Made by a program: the position numbers and the translations under genes. A DNA stretch of 64,000 bases, from positions 744,001 to 808,000 of the forward strand of contig CAWIHS010000001.1 in the NCBI GenBank assembly GCA_963836005.1, written 5' to 3'. Below are positions 7,086-16,003 of this stretch, piece after piece. The notes under the pieces are model-generated. The model saw only the letters and a list, made by a program, of their open reading frames with translations, did no database searches and was not told the DNA's origin. Origin of the DNA: CAWIHS01 sp963836005 (lineage in GTDB: Bacteria > Pseudomonadota > Gammaproteobacteria > GRL18). Each line of letters opens with the position of its first letter. Position 1 is the first letter of the stretch.

Positions 7086-7348
7086 ATTTTAGGAGGTTTT
7101 TTCTCGTTATCTTTACCCCAACTATCCAGCCACTCATTAACTTCATGTTCATCAAAAACTTTATTTGATTTTACTGACTCTAATGCTTCCAGGGTTTCAC
7201 TCCATTTTTTTTCGTCAAGCATTTTGCGGGCAAGAAACTCCTTAATTGCTTGATTTATTAGATAATTTTTACTTCTATCGAGTTTAGTTGCTAATTGTTC
7301 TAGAGGATTCTCTATTTCAGGTTGTAATCTGACACTTGTTACACCCAT
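7082..7348 (-). CDS. Ribbon-helix-helix antitoxin (gene cassette)
   Basis: 88 residues. The N-terminus (MGVTSVRLQPEIENPLEQLATKLDRSKNYLINQAIKEFL) is a ribbon-helix-helix DNA-binding domain; the C-terminus is acidic and likely wraps the toxin. It is first in the toxin-antitoxin operon and directly next to attI, so it can be read from the cassette promoter or from its own promoter in the 90 bp upstream. RHH antitoxins normally repress their own operon. Confidence 0.87.
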   Translation of the reverse strand: MGVTSVRLQPEIENPLEQLATKLDRSKNYLINQAIKEFLARKMLDEKKWSETLEALESVKSNKVFDEHEVNEWLDSWGKDNEKKPPKI

Positions 7349-7436
7349 GATGGCACCTGTGTTAATGGTTACTATGTATTACATTGTAGGCTTTGAATTA
7401 AGTTATTGCAATGGCATTTTTGTTTTTGAGCTTATA

Positions 7437-7556
7437 ACAGTTTATTATACAGTTGCCCTGTTAACAGAGATAGACAGTTGCTGTATAATTCAGGTTTGAA
7501 CTGTCGGTATTCGGCATTTTCAACTGCTTCACCCAACAAGCCACGGAGGGCTCGTA
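7437..7556 (-). promoter_or_regulatory. attI region and cassette/attI crossover point
   Basis: GTTATAAG on the minus strand (7431-7438) is the junction core: the first cassette starts with TTATAAG after the G at 7438. Three ACAGTT direct repeats (7437, 7449, 7474) lie in the attI side, where integrase-binding repeats are expected. A minus-strand TATAAT at 7444-7449 could be the -10 of the cassette promoter, but its -35 is weak. Confidence 0.65.
7461..7489 (+). promoter_or_regulatory. Predicted intI promoter
   Basis: TTAACA (7461-7466), a 17-bp spacer and a perfect TATAAT (7484-7489) lie 68 bp upstream of the integrase start on the plus strand. I found no canonical LexA box (CTGT-N8-ACAG) here, although such a box controls many intI genes. 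Confidence 0.6.
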
Positions 7557-8948
7557 ATGTCTGGAAAAAGCACTGATGCTCATCAGCATGCTGTCGATAG
7601 ATTTTGGCATAACTACCTATTTATACTTGAAAAATCTGCCATACCAAAGCGCTCTCAAGTATGGTATCGCAATCACGTGGAGATGTATATAACCGCTCAT
7701 AAGGATATTCGACTGGCGGATCATTTACCCGAAACTGTGGAGCGATATCTAAACGCAAAAGGCAGACTCTCCAACTTGAAAGAGTGGCAGTTCAGACAGA
7801 TTGCTGATGCTTTACGTTTGCTTTTTTGTGAGTTGATCCGGCCCCGGTGGGCTGCAGAGTATGACTGGTTTAAATGGCGTGCGTTCGCCAGGGATCTCGA
7901 GCCGGATCATCCTTCATTAATGCGTGACGCAAATGCAGTTGATATTGTAGTATCCAGCAGTAACCCAATGGTTTGCAAATTCAGGAGCGATTACCCACAG
8001 ATTCATCTTGCCTTTATTAAAACAATCCGCGTGCGACAAATGGCTGTTAGAACTGAAAAAACGTATGAGCACTGGATATGCCGCTTTATGCAATTCCACC
8101 ATTGGCCTGAAATTGAATCCCTGGGCAATCCACAAATCAAAGTTTATCTGGAACATTTGGCGGTCAATCGCAAGGTTTCTGTATCCACCCAGAAAGTCGC
8201 TTTGAATGCATTAATTTTCTTATTTCGAGAGATTTTAGGACGGGATACGAAAGCAATTGGCGCCTATAGCAGGGCTTCTGCCAAAAAGAGATTACCGACT
8301 GTATTGTCACAGGCGGAGGTCAAACAGTTACTGAAAAGCATGCATGGCCGATCCCGATTAATGGCTTCTCTGATGTATGGTACTGGCATGCGACTGATGG
8401 AGTGTATCCGACTCAGAGTACAGGATATTGATTTTGACTATCAGCAAATAACTGTCAGAATGGGTAAAGGTGGAAAGGATAGAGTTGTACCCTTACCGGA
8501 AAAACTCATTCCAGGATTAATACAGCACCTTGAGGAGATAAAATCGCTCCATCAAGAGGATCTGAGGGTTGGTTTTGGTGAGGCATTGATACCTCCGGCA
8601 CTGGCAAGAAAGCTTGGAGGTGCACAGAAACAGTGGGCCTGGCAATACATTTTTCCGGCTACCCGGCTCTCAACAGATCCCGGGTCTGGAAAAACCCGCA
8701 GGCATCATATCCATGAAACCAGCTTGCAGAAAGCCATAAGGAACAGTGCAAGAGCAGCCGGCATTAACAAAAGAGTAACCAGCCATACGATGAGGCATTC
8801 CTTTGCAACTCATTTACTGGAGTCAGGCAAGGATATTCGACTGGTGCAAGAACTGCTTGGACATGCGGATGTGAGTACAACTATGATCTACACCCATGTG
8901 ATACAAAAAGGAGGTTTGGCGGTGCAAAGTCCTTTTGATGCACTTTAG
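7557..8948 (+). CDS. intI: Integron integrase with N-terminal extension
   Basis: 463-residue tyrosine recombinase. Catalytic residues are visible: Arg in GTGMRLMECIRLRVQDID, Lys in GKGGKDR, HTMRHSFATH (HxxR), His in LLGHADVS and the Tyr nucleophile in MIYTHV. The IntI-only insert is present (ALARKLGGAQKQWAWQYIFP), which tells it from XerC/D. It is about 130 residues longer than usual IntI: an extra N-terminal SAM-like domain (residues 10-110) precedes the usual core-binding domain (about 145-240). It is transcribed away from the cassettes, the canonical layout. It is intact, so the array may be active. Confidence 0.95.
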   Translation: MSGKSTDAHQHAVDRFWHNYLFILEKSAIPKRSQVWYRNHVEMYITAHKDIRLADHLPETVERYLNAKGRLSNLKEWQFRQIADALRLLFCELIRPRWAAEYDWFKWRAFARDLEPDHPSLMRDANAVDIVVSSSNPMVCKFRSDYPQIHLAFIKTIRVRQMAVRTEKTYEHWICRFMQFHHWPEIESLGNPQIKVYLEHLAVNRKVSVSTQKVALNALIFLFREILGRDTKAIGAYSRASAKKRLPTVLSQAEVKQLLKSMHGRSRLMASLMYGTGMRLMECIRLRVQDIDFDYQQITVRMGKGGKDRVVPLPEKLIPGLIQHLEEIKSLHQEDLRVGFGEALIPPALARKLGGAQKQWAWQYIFPATRLSTDPGSGKTRRHHIHETSLQKAIRNSARAAGINKRVTSHTMRHSFATHLLESGKDIRLVQELLGHADVSTTMIYTHVIQKGGLAVQSPFDAL

Positions 8949-9308
8949 GGATAAAGGCAAGTTTCCATAACTGGCTGCAATGTGTCAAAAGCTGCATGAG
9001 TTGTTAATTCAACAACCTGAAATTTCATATAATCAATTAAAGTGGTGTTAAAAAAGTTGGAATTGCTGAGAGCATTGCTTAAGTTACTATAATTAAAAGA
9101 AAAAGTGACTCATAATTCGAGATTCTTTATCCAGACATATATTTTAGCGTTCAAACATCTCTAACGTATTTATTCACATAAATTGATATTAATATCTGCA
9201 ACGATTATGCAACATAATGTATTGTAAGTATATGATTTTGTATAACGTGCAGCAAATAGCAAGTGACGCAAGCTATTGAATTTAAATACTATAGCTATTC
9301 ATATCAAG
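8949..9308. other. Intergenic stretch after intI, no gene seen
   Basis: AT-rich, with no ORF of note and no clear terminator. It separates the integron from the tRNA-Leu fragment. Confidence 0.5.
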
Positions 9309-9363
9309 ATTCAAAATCCGGTGCTGGCAACAGCGTGACGGTTCGAGTCCGTCCTCAGCTACC
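9309..9363 (+). pseudogene. 3' half of a tRNA-Leu(CAA) gene, fragment 1
   Basis: Reads ATTCAAAATCCGG (anticodon loop TTCAAAA, anticodon CAA, 3' stem strand), a variable arm GCTGGCAACAGC, a T-arm GACGG-TTCGAGT-CCGTC, acceptor strand CTCAGCT and encoded CCA. The 5' half is missing: the bases before ATTC do not pair. A tRNA 3' half is what tRNA-targeting integrative elements leave as an attachment-site copy. A worn second copy is at 33929-33984. Confidence 0.75.
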
Positions 9364-9604
9364 ATAATATCTTCAATAAGTTACAGACAACTCAAACGTA
9401 TCAAATAAGATTCGAAAACTCTTTATGTGACCATTGTTTGCATTTCATGGCGTATTTAAGCGAATATCTGAACTAAACCATGAGTTATCAAAAGAATTAA
9501 GAAGCATTACTCCAAGCCTTTAAAAATATCCCTGAGGGCTTTAAATCACTTTCGTATAAATTACGGGTAAAAAAAGGCATCAATTTAATGAAATTATAAA
9601 CAAA

Positions 9605-10930
9605 TTAATATCGGTGTTCTCTTTTTGATCTAGACAGCCACTTTTTCCAATTTTTTTCAAACCCCGAAAGTCCACCCGGGTAATATTTATTAATATATGC
9701 AATCTCAGAAAACGGTTTGCAATAATTGTATGCCAGGTGATCGAGCATATATTTCAAGAATTGCCTATCCCGGTCTGATGACATCAGAAAATAAACCAAG
9801 GACCAGCCCAGAGCATAGTTCTTGGTTTTTCCTGGCTCATCGTACCATTGCTCACTACTCATGCTAAAATGATTTTTCAGACCAGGTAATGAGGTTTTTG
9901 ACAACAGTTTCAGGTGAGATTCGTCTGGTTTAACAATTCTTGTCATGCCGTTCTTGAATGTCAGATCTTCAAAATATTCAGCCAACCCTTCATTTAACCA
10001 AATCGGTGCACTACCTAAGGCGCCGGCTACTATGGCATGTGTCGCTTCATGCCTGGTTACATCATACATCCGTTGATCATCATTACTCGTAAACACTGAA
10101 GCCTCATTCAATCTGGAGATATAAAAACCTCCGGCCGTTCCCATACCGGGAGCCACCTTTTTCTTATACGTATTAAATCTGCCTTTATCATCAAATAACT
10201 TGAGATTTAACGTAATATGATTGAGCTGAGAAACACCAACATTCTTAGTGAGTATTTTATAAATCTGGTTTACATCTCTTTTCATTCTGTCTGAAGCAAA
10301 GGCGGGTAAACGGGAGTATTTTTTATCCAGTTTGAGAGTGAAGAAATTTTCAGAATCCAAATTCTGAACGACTAAATCATGATAATCGTTGGATTTAGGA
10401 AAACTATCACTCATGTGCTGTTGTCCTTCAGTATCTTTCCACTGGTAAATTCTCAATATATTGTCCAGGTGTTTAGGTTTTGACCTGCAGGAATATAAGT
10501 TCTGATATTTACCAGAAGAGAAATGAGATTTAACTTTTATACTTCTTGGGTACTTTGGCTGGGGTACCTTGATTATTTCTTCACTGATTTTATTTTCTTT
10601 AATGTTCCATGGCCATTCAAAGTAACCCAATGCCTGGAGTTTAGTATTTTGAAGAATAGTAAAGTCAATGTTTCCTTTTAATGCTTCTTGAATAAATAAA
10701 TTAGTCTGAGCTCTTTGTGACTCAGTTGAGGTATACCATACCAAAATAATTGATACCAGAAACAATGAAAGGATAAATATAAATCGAAAGAAAAACACCC
10801 TAAGAGTTTGGGCTAAAGAAAATGCTTCCGTGTCAATAATTTCAAATGGTTCTATAGGTTCAATCGTAGATTTGCTTTCATTATACGAAATATCTGATTT
10901 TTTGCTGCTCATTCCATTGATGCTTTCCAT
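9605..10930 (-). CDS. Membrane-anchored zinc metallopeptidase (gluzincin, DUF1570/peptidase-MA-like)
   Basis: 441 residues. A cytoplasmic N-tail, one transmembrane segment (about 45-65: FFFRFIFILSLFLVSIILVW), then a periplasmic part. Residues about 150-190 look like a DUF4124 domain (IYQWKDTEGQQHMSDSFP). The C-terminal domain has HEATHAIVAGALG, an HExxH zinc motif, and NEGLAEYFEDL with the third ligand Glu, then GWSLVYFLMS. This arrangement fits DUF1570/peptidase-MA proteins that act on envelope proteins; the substrate is unknown. It stands alone, with no operon partner. Confidence 0.8.
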   Translation of the reverse strand: MESINGMSSKKSDISYNESKSTIEPIEPFEIIDTEAFSLAQTLRVFFFRFIFILSLFLVSIILVWYTSTESQRAQTNLFIQEALKGNIDFTILQNTKLQALGYFEWPWNIKENKISEEIIKVPQPKYPRSIKVKSHFSSGKYQNLYSCRSKPKHLDNILRIYQWKDTEGQQHMSDSFPKSNDYHDLVVQNLDSENFFTLKLDKKYSRLPAFASDRMKRDVNQIYKILTKNVGVSQLNHITLNLKLFDDKGRFNTYKKKVAPGMGTAGGFYISRLNEASVFTSNDDQRMYDVTRHEATHAIVAGALGSAPIWLNEGLAEYFEDLTFKNGMTRIVKPDESHLKLLSKTSLPGLKNHFSMSSEQWYDEPGKTKNYALGWSLVYFLMSSDRDRQFLKYMLDHLAYNYCKPFSEIAYINKYYPGGLSGFEKNWKKWLSRSKREHRY

Positions 10931-11280
10931 TTTGATTTTACGTCTAAAGCAATGAGTATAATGTAAAGAGAGCTTATATAGTGTGACAGCAATAATAAAT
11001 TAACAGAAGGCGGGCATTGATGTATCAAAATCAGGTCACATCTCCTATTAACCTGGTTGCCTATCAAAAATACAGAAAAATGACAATCAAACTGTTTTGA
11101 TCTTAATTTTTTAACCTCTATACGCTTTGTACCTCAAAATAATAAATATGCTGCATTATATTCTTTTGAGCCATTAATGCAGCTCGTTGGAGTTTAGGTG
11201 TAATGTAATAAAAAGATTTACGTGAGAGCAGATTTATTTTTTCATTATTAAGTTTTCACACATAGATGGTCGCTCCTGGT
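10931..11280. other. Intergenic stretch, no gene seen
   Basis: About 350 bp, AT-rich. It holds the upstream region of the peptidase gene and ends at the IS fragment; no ORF or RNA gene is recognised. Confidence 0.45.
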
Positions 11281-11523
11281 CCCCATGTGTCAGGATAGAT
11301 GTCGCCTCTAATTGATAGTAAAATAAACCAGATGGGGCGAAGTGAGAATTATAAATGCGACGCTATCCAATAGAAGTTAAAGGATCCATAATACAAAAAA
11401 GATGATGCCACCTAATGCCGTATCATTCCCTCAATTTGTAAAGGAGACGGGGGCAGCCGATGTCACTCTTTATAAATGGAGAAAAGAATACAGAGATAAA
11501 GGTGTAACCGTGCCGGCAGATAG
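11281..11523 (+). mobile_element. IS end fragment (243 bp; same as 22137-22379)
   Basis: Nearly identical to 22137-22379 (offset 10856). It includes the terminal region CCCCATGTGTCAGG and the first about 40 codons of an IS3-like orfA (MMPPNAVSFPQFVKETGAAD...LYKWRKEYRDKGV). The copy stops abruptly after GGCAGATAG, so it is an orphan IS end. Confidence 0.88.
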
Positions 11524-11666
11524 AACTTCTCAATAAGAGACATACATAAATACAGAAATGCATCAATGTTCCAGGTTCATTCTTTAAATTGAAATGTAAA
11601 AATGTGAACCCAACCCCCGATCTGGCTAGCCTTTCTTGATATTCTTATGGCCTCTAGTAACAATAC

Positions 11667-11697
11667 TGGCTAGCTCAACTGCGCTGGTCTCTAGCCA
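11667..11697. repeat. Short inverted repeat upstream of the 103-residue gene
   Basis: TGGCTAG and CTAGCCA arms separated by 17 bp, ending about 20 bp before the ATG of the next gene. It could fold in the leader RNA or bind a dimeric regulator. The role is unknown. Confidence 0.4.
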
Positions 11698-11717
11698 TAA
11701 CAACATTAGGAGATGGT

Positions 11718-12029
11718 ATGTTCGAACTGGCTGAACAAATCCCCCCTTTTCCGGAAACCACAGCTTTCTGGGAAGAAGTGAGAGACACTCCCATCAACGA
11801 TGAGGACATCAAGATAATCTCTGTAGACGACGGATATCTTGTTGCGGTTCATCTTCGCAAACTGGATGTGTATCTTGGACCCATACGCTGTAAAGACTTT
11901 GAAAGGGTAAGAGAGGTATTGATAAAAGGCTTCAATGAATCAAACACTCAATTGTTCATAAATTTGGACAGTGAGATACAGTTTGATGAGGTCTACGATA
12001 ATTTAGATGTATTAGTTGCACGCCCATAG
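11718..12029 (+). CDS. Hypothetical protein, 103 residues
   Basis: A soluble acidic protein (MFELAEQIPPFPETTAFWEE...) with no family I recognise. The start is preceded by TTAGGAGATGGT, a strong ribosome-binding site, which supports a real gene. It stands alone between an IS fragment and the pho region. Pattern of short strands and helices (IKIISVDDGYLVAVHLRKLDVYLGP) suggests a small alpha/beta fold. Confidence 0.6.
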   Translation: MFELAEQIPPFPETTAFWEEVRDTPINDEDIKIISVDDGYLVAVHLRKLDVYLGPIRCKDFERVREVLIKGFNESNTQLFINLDSEIQFDEVYDNLDVLVARP

Positions 12030-12572
12030 CTCTTGGGGTGTTCTTCAGCCTTCTTTTCTGATATTTCAAGGACGCCCTCTGTTCTTTCCATCGATGTGCT
12101 GCTCTCGCTAGAGCTTTGCACGCTGGCCTCCTGAAATCTTGCCTGGCTTTGCGTACCAAGCTTGAGGCTTTCAGGTATGTAATATCTACCCCCATCCACC
12201 CTGGTATGATAGCCGAGTTATTTAGGGAGGAGTCGGTACATTCTCTAGCATTAAGCTATTTATTACAAAAGTGAATGAATATCTTTAAACGTTTTGTCTT
12301 TTGTAACAAAAATAAAGAAAATAAGTAAAAATCTAAGGTCTCACGAGTATTGTGATGAGCAAATGTGGGTAAAACCAGTAACGCTAATATACTCTTTATC
12401 CTTGAAAATGCAGGTTCATTGTCTGTGCCCTTCAGCCCAATCATGTATTATTTATACACTCTTGGACTTCAGGACTTGACGGCTTCCCTGCATTTCCAAT
12501 GATTTTGAGTATACTTAGGACGCTTGCAGGCTGTGTATGTATTTCAAGGCCCTGCGGGCATGGATATTGAAT
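12030..12572. other. Intergenic stretch, no gene seen
   Basis: Only overlapping short ORFs on the minus strand, without ribosome-binding sites or family likeness. The last part holds the phoB promoter. Confidence 0.5.
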
Positions 12573-12606
12573 TTGTAATAAATATGTCATATTTGTCATT
12601 TACAAT
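12573..12606 (+). promoter_or_regulatory. Pho box and -10 of the phoBR promoter
   Basis: TTGTAAT-AAAT-ATGTCAT (12573-12590) matches the two 7-mer, 11-bp-step Pho box. Ten bp later comes TACAAT (12601-12606) as the -10. Phosphorylated PhoB binds such boxes in place of a -35, so phoBR would be self-activated when phosphate is low. Confidence 0.7.
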
Positions 12607-12639
12607 ACAGACTGCCAATTAAGAACATTTGTAGTCATA

Positions 12640-13326
12640 ATGGAAATAAATATATTAATCGTAGAAGATGAAAAAGCAATCAGAGATATGATTAAATTTT
12701 CATTCTTTAATAGTCAATTTATACTTACTGAAGCTGAAGACGTCAATCAAGCCAGGGATTTAATCGCCAATAAAAGACCTGATTTGATTCTACTGGACTG
12801 GATGTTGCCAGGTAAAAGTGGACTTGATTTTGCTAAGGAATTAAGAGCTGATAAAAAAACAGCCGATATACCCATCATTATGCTTACCGCAAGATATGAA
12901 GAACGGGATAAAATTAATGGATTAACCGCAGGTGTAGATGATTATGTGGTTAAACCCTTTTCTCCAAAGGAATTAATTGCGCGTATTCATGCCGTTTTGA
13001 GGCGTTCAGGCCATAGAAATGAACCACTGATACAGGTGGCAGATTTAGAAATTAATACTGAATCCCACCGGGTGAGTTGTGCAGGTAGAAAAGTTTCTTT
13101 AGGCCCATTAGAGTACAAACTTTTGTATTTTTTTATGACCCACACTGAACGTGTTTTTTCCCGATCCCAATTACTGGATCAGGTTTGGGGCGGAAATACC
13201 TATATTGAAGAAAGAACTGTTGATGTACATATTCGGCGTTTAAGAAAGATTTTAGCTGAATTTGAATCAGACAAGTTGATTCAAACCATTAGAGGGAGTG
13301 GATATAGATTTTCTACTCAAATATAA
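12640..13326 (+). CDS. phoB: Phosphate regulon response regulator PhoB
   Basis: 228 residues. Receiver domain (1-120) with acidic pair ED at 10-11, phospho-acceptor Asp in LILLDWMLPGKSG, Thr in MLTAR and Lys in VVKPFSP. OmpR-type winged-helix domain (about 130-226) ending VRTIRGSGYRF-like (IQTIRGSGYRFSTQ). It activates phosphate-starvation genes by binding Pho boxes. It is followed by phoR after 53 bp and preceded by a Pho-box promoter. Confidence 0.96.
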   Translation: MEINILIVEDEKAIRDMIKFSFFNSQFILTEAEDVNQARDLIANKRPDLILLDWMLPGKSGLDFAKELRADKKTADIPIIMLTARYEERDKINGLTAGVDDYVVKPFSPKELIARIHAVLRRSGHRNEPLIQVADLEINTESHRVSCAGRKVSLGPLEYKLLYFFMTHTERVFSRSQLLDQVWGGNTYIEERTVDVHIRRLRKILAEFESDKLIQTIRGSGYRFSTQI

Positions 13327-13379
13327 CTGCTTAAATTTCCTTATCTACATGTAAAACAGAAACCTTTTAAGATAACTTA

Positions 13380-14402
13380 ATGACAAATATACTGGATAAC
13401 TATCAAGTTTATATAGAAGCCATCCCAGACGCCGCAATACTTTTAACAAAGAATAATGAAATTGAGTGCTTTAATGAAAAAGCACAATCTTACCTCGGCT
13501 TAAAAAAGAAAAAACATCGGGGTAAAGTTATTACACGTGTCATAGAGAATCCTGTTCTTGCAGAATTTTTATCGGCAGAAAATGCTGAAGAAAAAATAAA
13601 AAAAGGTACCGAGTTAGCATCACCCTATAATAAAAACTTGATATTGTCCTTGTTAATATTACCTTATCCTGGTGGTGAAAAATTATTATTGGCACGAAAT
13701 ATTTCTAAAACACACCGTATTAATAAAATGAGAAAAGACTTCGTTGCGAATGTTTCTCATGAATTACGCACGCCATTAACGGTTATAAAAGGCTATCTGG
13801 AAACATTAGAAACTCTACTTCATCATGATAAAACTATTTTGCTACCTGTTAAAACCATGCAGGAACAATCTAAACGCATGGAAAATTTGGTAAGAGATTT
13901 ATTACAGTTATCAAAACTGGAAGCCAATGCAGATAAAGACGTTAGCAAAAAGTTAGTTCCTGTTCCTGAAATGATTAAATCCATGGTGAAAGATGCTAAA
14001 TTATTCAGCAAAGAAAAAAAACAGCAAATAGAAGCTAATATTGATGATTCCTTATTGATCACTGGTAATGAAGATGAAATACAAAGTGCCTTTTCCAACC
14101 TGATTAGTAATGCGATACGATATACACCGGTTAATGGAGCTATCAAAATTAACTGGGGAAAAAAAAATAACCTCATATGCTTTTCAGTGCGTGATAATGG
14201 AGAGGGTATTGCAACAAAACACTTGCATCGTTTAACTGAACGATTTTATCGTGTTGATAAAGGTCGTTCTCGAAGTGAAGGCGGAACCGGACTAGGTTTA
14301 GCAATAGTCAAACACGTACTCAATCATCATCATGCACGATTGGAAATTACCAGTGAAATAGGTAAGGGTAGTAGTTTCAGTTGTTATTTTAATGCTGGAT
14401 AA
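13380..14402 (+). CDS. phoR: Phosphate regulon sensor kinase PhoR, lacking membrane segments
   Basis: 340 residues. A PAS domain (about 10-115) is followed by HisKA with the phospho-His in FVANVSHELRTPLTVIKGYLE (about 125-190) and HATPase with N-box NLISNAIRYTP, DNGEGI and GTGLGLAIVKH. The usual N-terminal transmembrane pair of PhoR is missing, and the 53-bp gap to phoB leaves no room for it, so this PhoR looks soluble. PhoR normally needs PstSCAB and PhoU at the membrane to sense phosphate. Confidence 0.93.
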   Translation: MTNILDNYQVYIEAIPDAAILLTKNNEIECFNEKAQSYLGLKKKKHRGKVITRVIENPVLAEFLSAENAEEKIKKGTELASPYNKNLILSLLILPYPGGEKLLLARNISKTHRINKMRKDFVANVSHELRTPLTVIKGYLETLETLLHHDKTILLPVKTMQEQSKRMENLVRDLLQLSKLEANADKDVSKKLVPVPEMIKSMVKDAKLFSKEKKQQIEANIDDSLLITGNEDEIQSAFSNLISNAIRYTPVNGAIKINWGKKNNLICFSVRDNGEGIATKHLHRLTERFYRVDKGRSRSEGGTGLGLAIVKHVLNHHHARLEITSEIGKGSSFSCYFNAG

Positions 14403-14456
14403 TATTAAATGATCATATCCAGATTTCAGCACCGTTATTATATTGTTTTATGGTAA

Positions 14457-15131
14457 CTATGATCTTTCTTCTCCCAGCTTGGCATAGCGCATTAACGAAG
14501 CTATACTAAGTGCTCTATCGGCAATTTTTTCCAGACGACGTAAAGCGGCCATAATATTCTGATAATCCCTGGATAAATGAATATCTTCATTAATTTTCTC
14601 TAATAAACTTTTTTCAATAATTTTATACAAGTCATCATTTTTATCTTCTTCAATAACGACTTTCTTATAGTATTCAGTAACAGATTTTTTATCTTTTAAC
14701 GCAATTATTTTTAATGCACTACTTAAGGCATTCACTGCTGATTTTTGCAATGGAACAGCATATTCAAGAATAAAATCCCTATCTACATCAATTGAAAGAC
14801 CAATTTCAAAGTCTCGAATAAAAGAATGGCAATTATTAGCTATCCGGTCAAATTCATTGGTTATTTTAAGAAAAGCAATTAATTCTCTTAAATCGATTGC
14901 TTCCGGAGCATATAACGCAAAGACATTAATGATCAAGTTATCTATTGCATCAATGGTTTTGTAGCGATCATGTTTAGGAATTTCTTGTATTTCATTCAGG
15001 GTACAAGTATTGCCTGAACTGCACTGTTCCAATGAGCGTAAAATCTGTTGATTCGTGGTCAAAACAGATTCACCCAAGCCCATAATTTCTGTCAGAATAG
15101 TATGCAGTTTTTCTTTTTGAGTGGGTAACAT
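14457..15131 (-). CDS. phoU: PhoU-family phosphate signalling protein
   Basis: 224 residues with a PhoU helical-bundle pattern: IDNLIINVFALYAPEAIDLRELIAFLKITNEFDRIANNCHSFIRD, then a second repeat ending RRLEKIADRALSIASLMRYA. PhoU links the Pst transporter with PhoR and shuts signalling off when phosphate is ample. It overlaps pstB by one base and is the last gene of the pst operon. It is convergent with phoR (54-bp gap). Confidence 0.9.
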   Translation of the reverse strand: MLPTQKEKLHTILTEIMGLGESVLTTNQQILRSLEQCSSGNTCTLNEIQEIPKHDRYKTIDAIDNLIINVFALYAPEAIDLRELIAFLKITNEFDRIANNCHSFIRDFEIGLSIDVDRDFILEYAVPLQKSAVNALSSALKIIALKDKKSVTEYYKKVVIEEDKNDDLYKIIEKSLLEKINEDIHLSRDYQNIMAALRRLEKIADRALSIASLMRYAKLGEERS

Positions 15132-15925
15132 TATCCATACCTGCCTGTAATATAATCTTCAGTTTTTTTCTTTTGCGGATTTATAAAGATAGTTTCCGTA
15201 TCACTGTATTCAATTAAGTCACCCAGATGAAAAAAGGCTGTGTAATCTGCAACACGACCTGCTTGCTGCATATTATGTGTAACGGTAATAATAGCATATT
15301 TTTTTTTCAGCTCTAGCATTAAGGCCTCAATTTTCTCAGTGGATATTGGATCCAGCGCAGAGGTCGGCTCATCCATTAATATCACTTCGGGTTGTACCGC
15401 AATAGTACGGGCAATACACAATCGTTGTTGTTGTCCGCCCGATAGCGAAGTACCAGGATGTGCAAGCTTATCCTTTACTTCATTCCATAAATTTGCCTGA
15501 ACTAATGATTTCTCAACCAGTTCATTACATTCCTTTCCCTTTCTTACCAGGCCATGTTTGATCGGTGCATAAGAAACATTGTCATAGATCGACTTGGGAA
15601 ATGGATTGGGTTGTTGAAAGACCATACCCACTCGTTTACGAACAGAAACTTCATCTACATCTTTGTCATAGATATTTTTATTATCTATAACCACATCTCC
15701 TTCTACGCGCACACTATTAATGAGCTCATTCATCCGATTAAGACAACGCAAAAAGGTTGATTTACCACAACCGGAAGGACCAATCAAAGCGGTAATTTTA
15801 TTTTTGTATATCTGCATATTAATATCATGCAATGCATGATTCTCAGCATAATACAGATTTAAATCACGTACAGTAATCTTTGTTTTTAATGGCTGTTTTT
15901 CAGGTATTGTTTCTGTACTATTCAT
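15131..15925 (-). CDS. pstB: Phosphate ABC transporter ATP-binding protein PstB
   Basis: 264 residues with Walker A GPSGCGKST, Q-loop VFQQPNPFPKSIYDNV, signature LSGGQQQR, Walker B VILMDEP and H-loop THN. The PstB-specific FPKSIYDNV and RLNEL-like NRMNELI are present. It energises high-affinity phosphate uptake at the inner membrane with PstC and PstA. Confidence 0.97.
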   Translation of the reverse strand: MNSTETIPEKQPLKTKITVRDLNLYYAENHALHDINMQIYKNKITALIGPSGCGKSTFLRCLNRMNELINSVRVEGDVVIDNKNIYDKDVDEVSVRKRVGMVFQQPNPFPKSIYDNVSYAPIKHGLVRKGKECNELVEKSLVQANLWNEVKDKLAHPGTSLSGGQQQRLCIARTIAVQPEVILMDEPTSALDPISTEKIEALMLELKKKYAIITVTHNMQQAGRVADYTAFFHLGDLIEYSDTETIFINPQKKKTEDYITGRYG

Positions 15926-16003
15926 TATTGATTACCATTATTAATGTTCTTTATTTAGTCAATCCCACAGTTTGGCTCGATTATTTTTTTTCGCGTTGAA
16001 AAT

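Noticed and set aside
7437..7500. LexA box controlling intI
   Set aside because: Several CTGT and ACAG pieces occur, but none has the required 8-base spacing; I could not support SOS control.
9309..9363. A functional tRNA gene
   Set aside because: Only the 3' half is present; the 5' acceptor strand and D-arm are absent.
12256..12479. Small ORFs upstream of phoB on both strands
   Set aside because: They overlap each other and have no ribosome-binding site; the region is better read as promoter and spacer.
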